From Trochalopteron elliotii (lineage: Eukaryota > Chordata > Aves > Passeriformes > Leiothrichidae): a stretch of 64,000 bases of DNA. Position 1 is the first letter of the stretch; every line of letters starts with the position of its first letter. Shown here one piece after another: positions 63,171-64,000 of the stretch. The notes below the pieces were generated by a model. That model did no database searches, was not told the DNA's origin, and was given only the letters and a program-made list of their open reading frames with translations. The stretch spans positions 1,306,783 through 1,370,782 of the forward strand of contig JANPWX010000026.1 in NCBI GenBank assembly GCA_024734555.1, given 5' to 3'. The position numbers were made by a program, and so were the translations under genes.

Positions 63171-64000
63171 ATATGTTATCGTTTAGTTCCTTAATATTAA
63201 AAGTTTAGTTATGATTCAACTACAGAAAGAGAAGGTCAGATTCAATATCCACAAAGTGAGGCACTAAAATTAATAGAGCTCAAATACATATATGTGGGAT
63301 ATTAATCTGTCTTTCCAGATAAAGTAAAATAGGGAGGAAGAAAGAATTAATGGTGTCTGGATTAAAAGAAGAAACAACAAAAGAATGGAGAGAAAGGCAT
63401 TAATTTGGATTCGACCCCAGAACTTCTTTTCTTAAAAATTTATTTTACTTTTCACTGTTTTCACTGATTTGATCTCTCTATTTATTTCTAGATTCTATGC
63501 TCCTTGTATAATATAAGATGTCCCCAGAGGCAGTGTACTTTAAATTTTACTATGGCTGTATTATAAACTGTAATGATGTTTACCTAACTCTTAGAATTCT
63601 TAATTTACCTAGTTATACAAGAGCCACATCTATGCATCTCAAGACTAATAATGTTGTGTAAAGACCAGTAAATTTTCTGAAAATGACAAGGCAAACACTG
63701 ACCTGGGAAGATAGATAGTTAGAGTTTTGGGGTTTTTTCAGTAAAATTGATCAAAGATCAACATAACTGCAAGTCAACACATATATAGGAAACCAGTCAT
63801 ACTAAGCAGTAGGGACAATGTGATTTTGTAAATCATAGAAAGTGCTCGTATTTAGAAATTAAACTTTTGCACTATCCAGTTCTCAAGATGAATTAAGTTA
63901 TTTGCTTTGAGGAGGGACAAAATCAGAACAATATAATGTCTTAGAATTTTGTCAAATGGAGAAATGTAATAAGAAGGAAAGGAATCCAGGTCTAAACTGA

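Noticed and set aside
62826..63194. 122-codon plus-strand frame that looks like a novel protein with Gly-Met-Asp-Trp repeats
   Set aside because: The repeats are a tetranucleotide microsatellite and the rest is a CR1 reverse transcriptase fragment lacking both ends.

Overview
The window is a stretch of AT-rich vertebrate intron sequence, most likely from a bird. The evidence for a bird is several fragments of the CR1 LINE family, including 3' ends of the kind common in avian genomes, plus LTR-type repeats that I recognise from avian genomes. A songbird is possible but not proven. There is no prokaryotic gene organisation, and I see no RNA gene, CRISPR array or complete protein-coding gene.

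The only genic content I can support is three consecutive internal exons of one plus-strand gene of the follistatin-like 4/5 family, best matched to FSTL5. They lie at 19808-20004 (first EF-hand), 28946-29066 (second EF-hand) and 60827-60993 (start of the first Ig-like domain). All three have AG/GT splice sites, their reading phases fit together (0 between exons one and two, 1 between two and three), and no stop interrupts them. The introns between them are 8,941 and 31,760 bp. The flanking introns run off both ends, so the Kazal-domain exons (left) and the rest of the Ig domains and C-terminal region (right) are outside the window. The protein would be a secreted calcium-binding glycoprotein. 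This copy looks more divergent from the mammalian FSTL5 I remember than I would expect, so a paralogue should be considered.

Everything else is intron with transposon remains. CR1 pieces lie at about 4.6-5.3 kb (+), 12.57-12.73 kb (-), 39.40-39.51 kb (+), 44.68-45.30 kb (-, old, RT active site lost) and 62.70-63.17 kb (+, interrupted by an expanded tetranucleotide repeat). An older CR1/L2-like piece is likely at 53.9-54.2 kb (-). LTR-type elements lie at 21.42-21.89 kb, 33.59-34.17 kb (probably -) and 50,658-51,208. The last is a clean solo LTR with a 5-bp target duplication, a 15-bp tandem array and a hairpin.

Small-scale structure includes a 14-bp-arm hairpin at 53,764, overlapping palindromes at 11,621-11,654, a C-rich G-quadruplex motif at 14,256-14,280, a 30-nt alternating purine-pyrimidine tract at 55,002-55,031, and repeated T/G-rich tracts. 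I found no convincing new multi-gene system. The points most worth checking are the identity of the FSTL copy, the CR1 with the internal microsatellite, and the architecture of the solo LTR.
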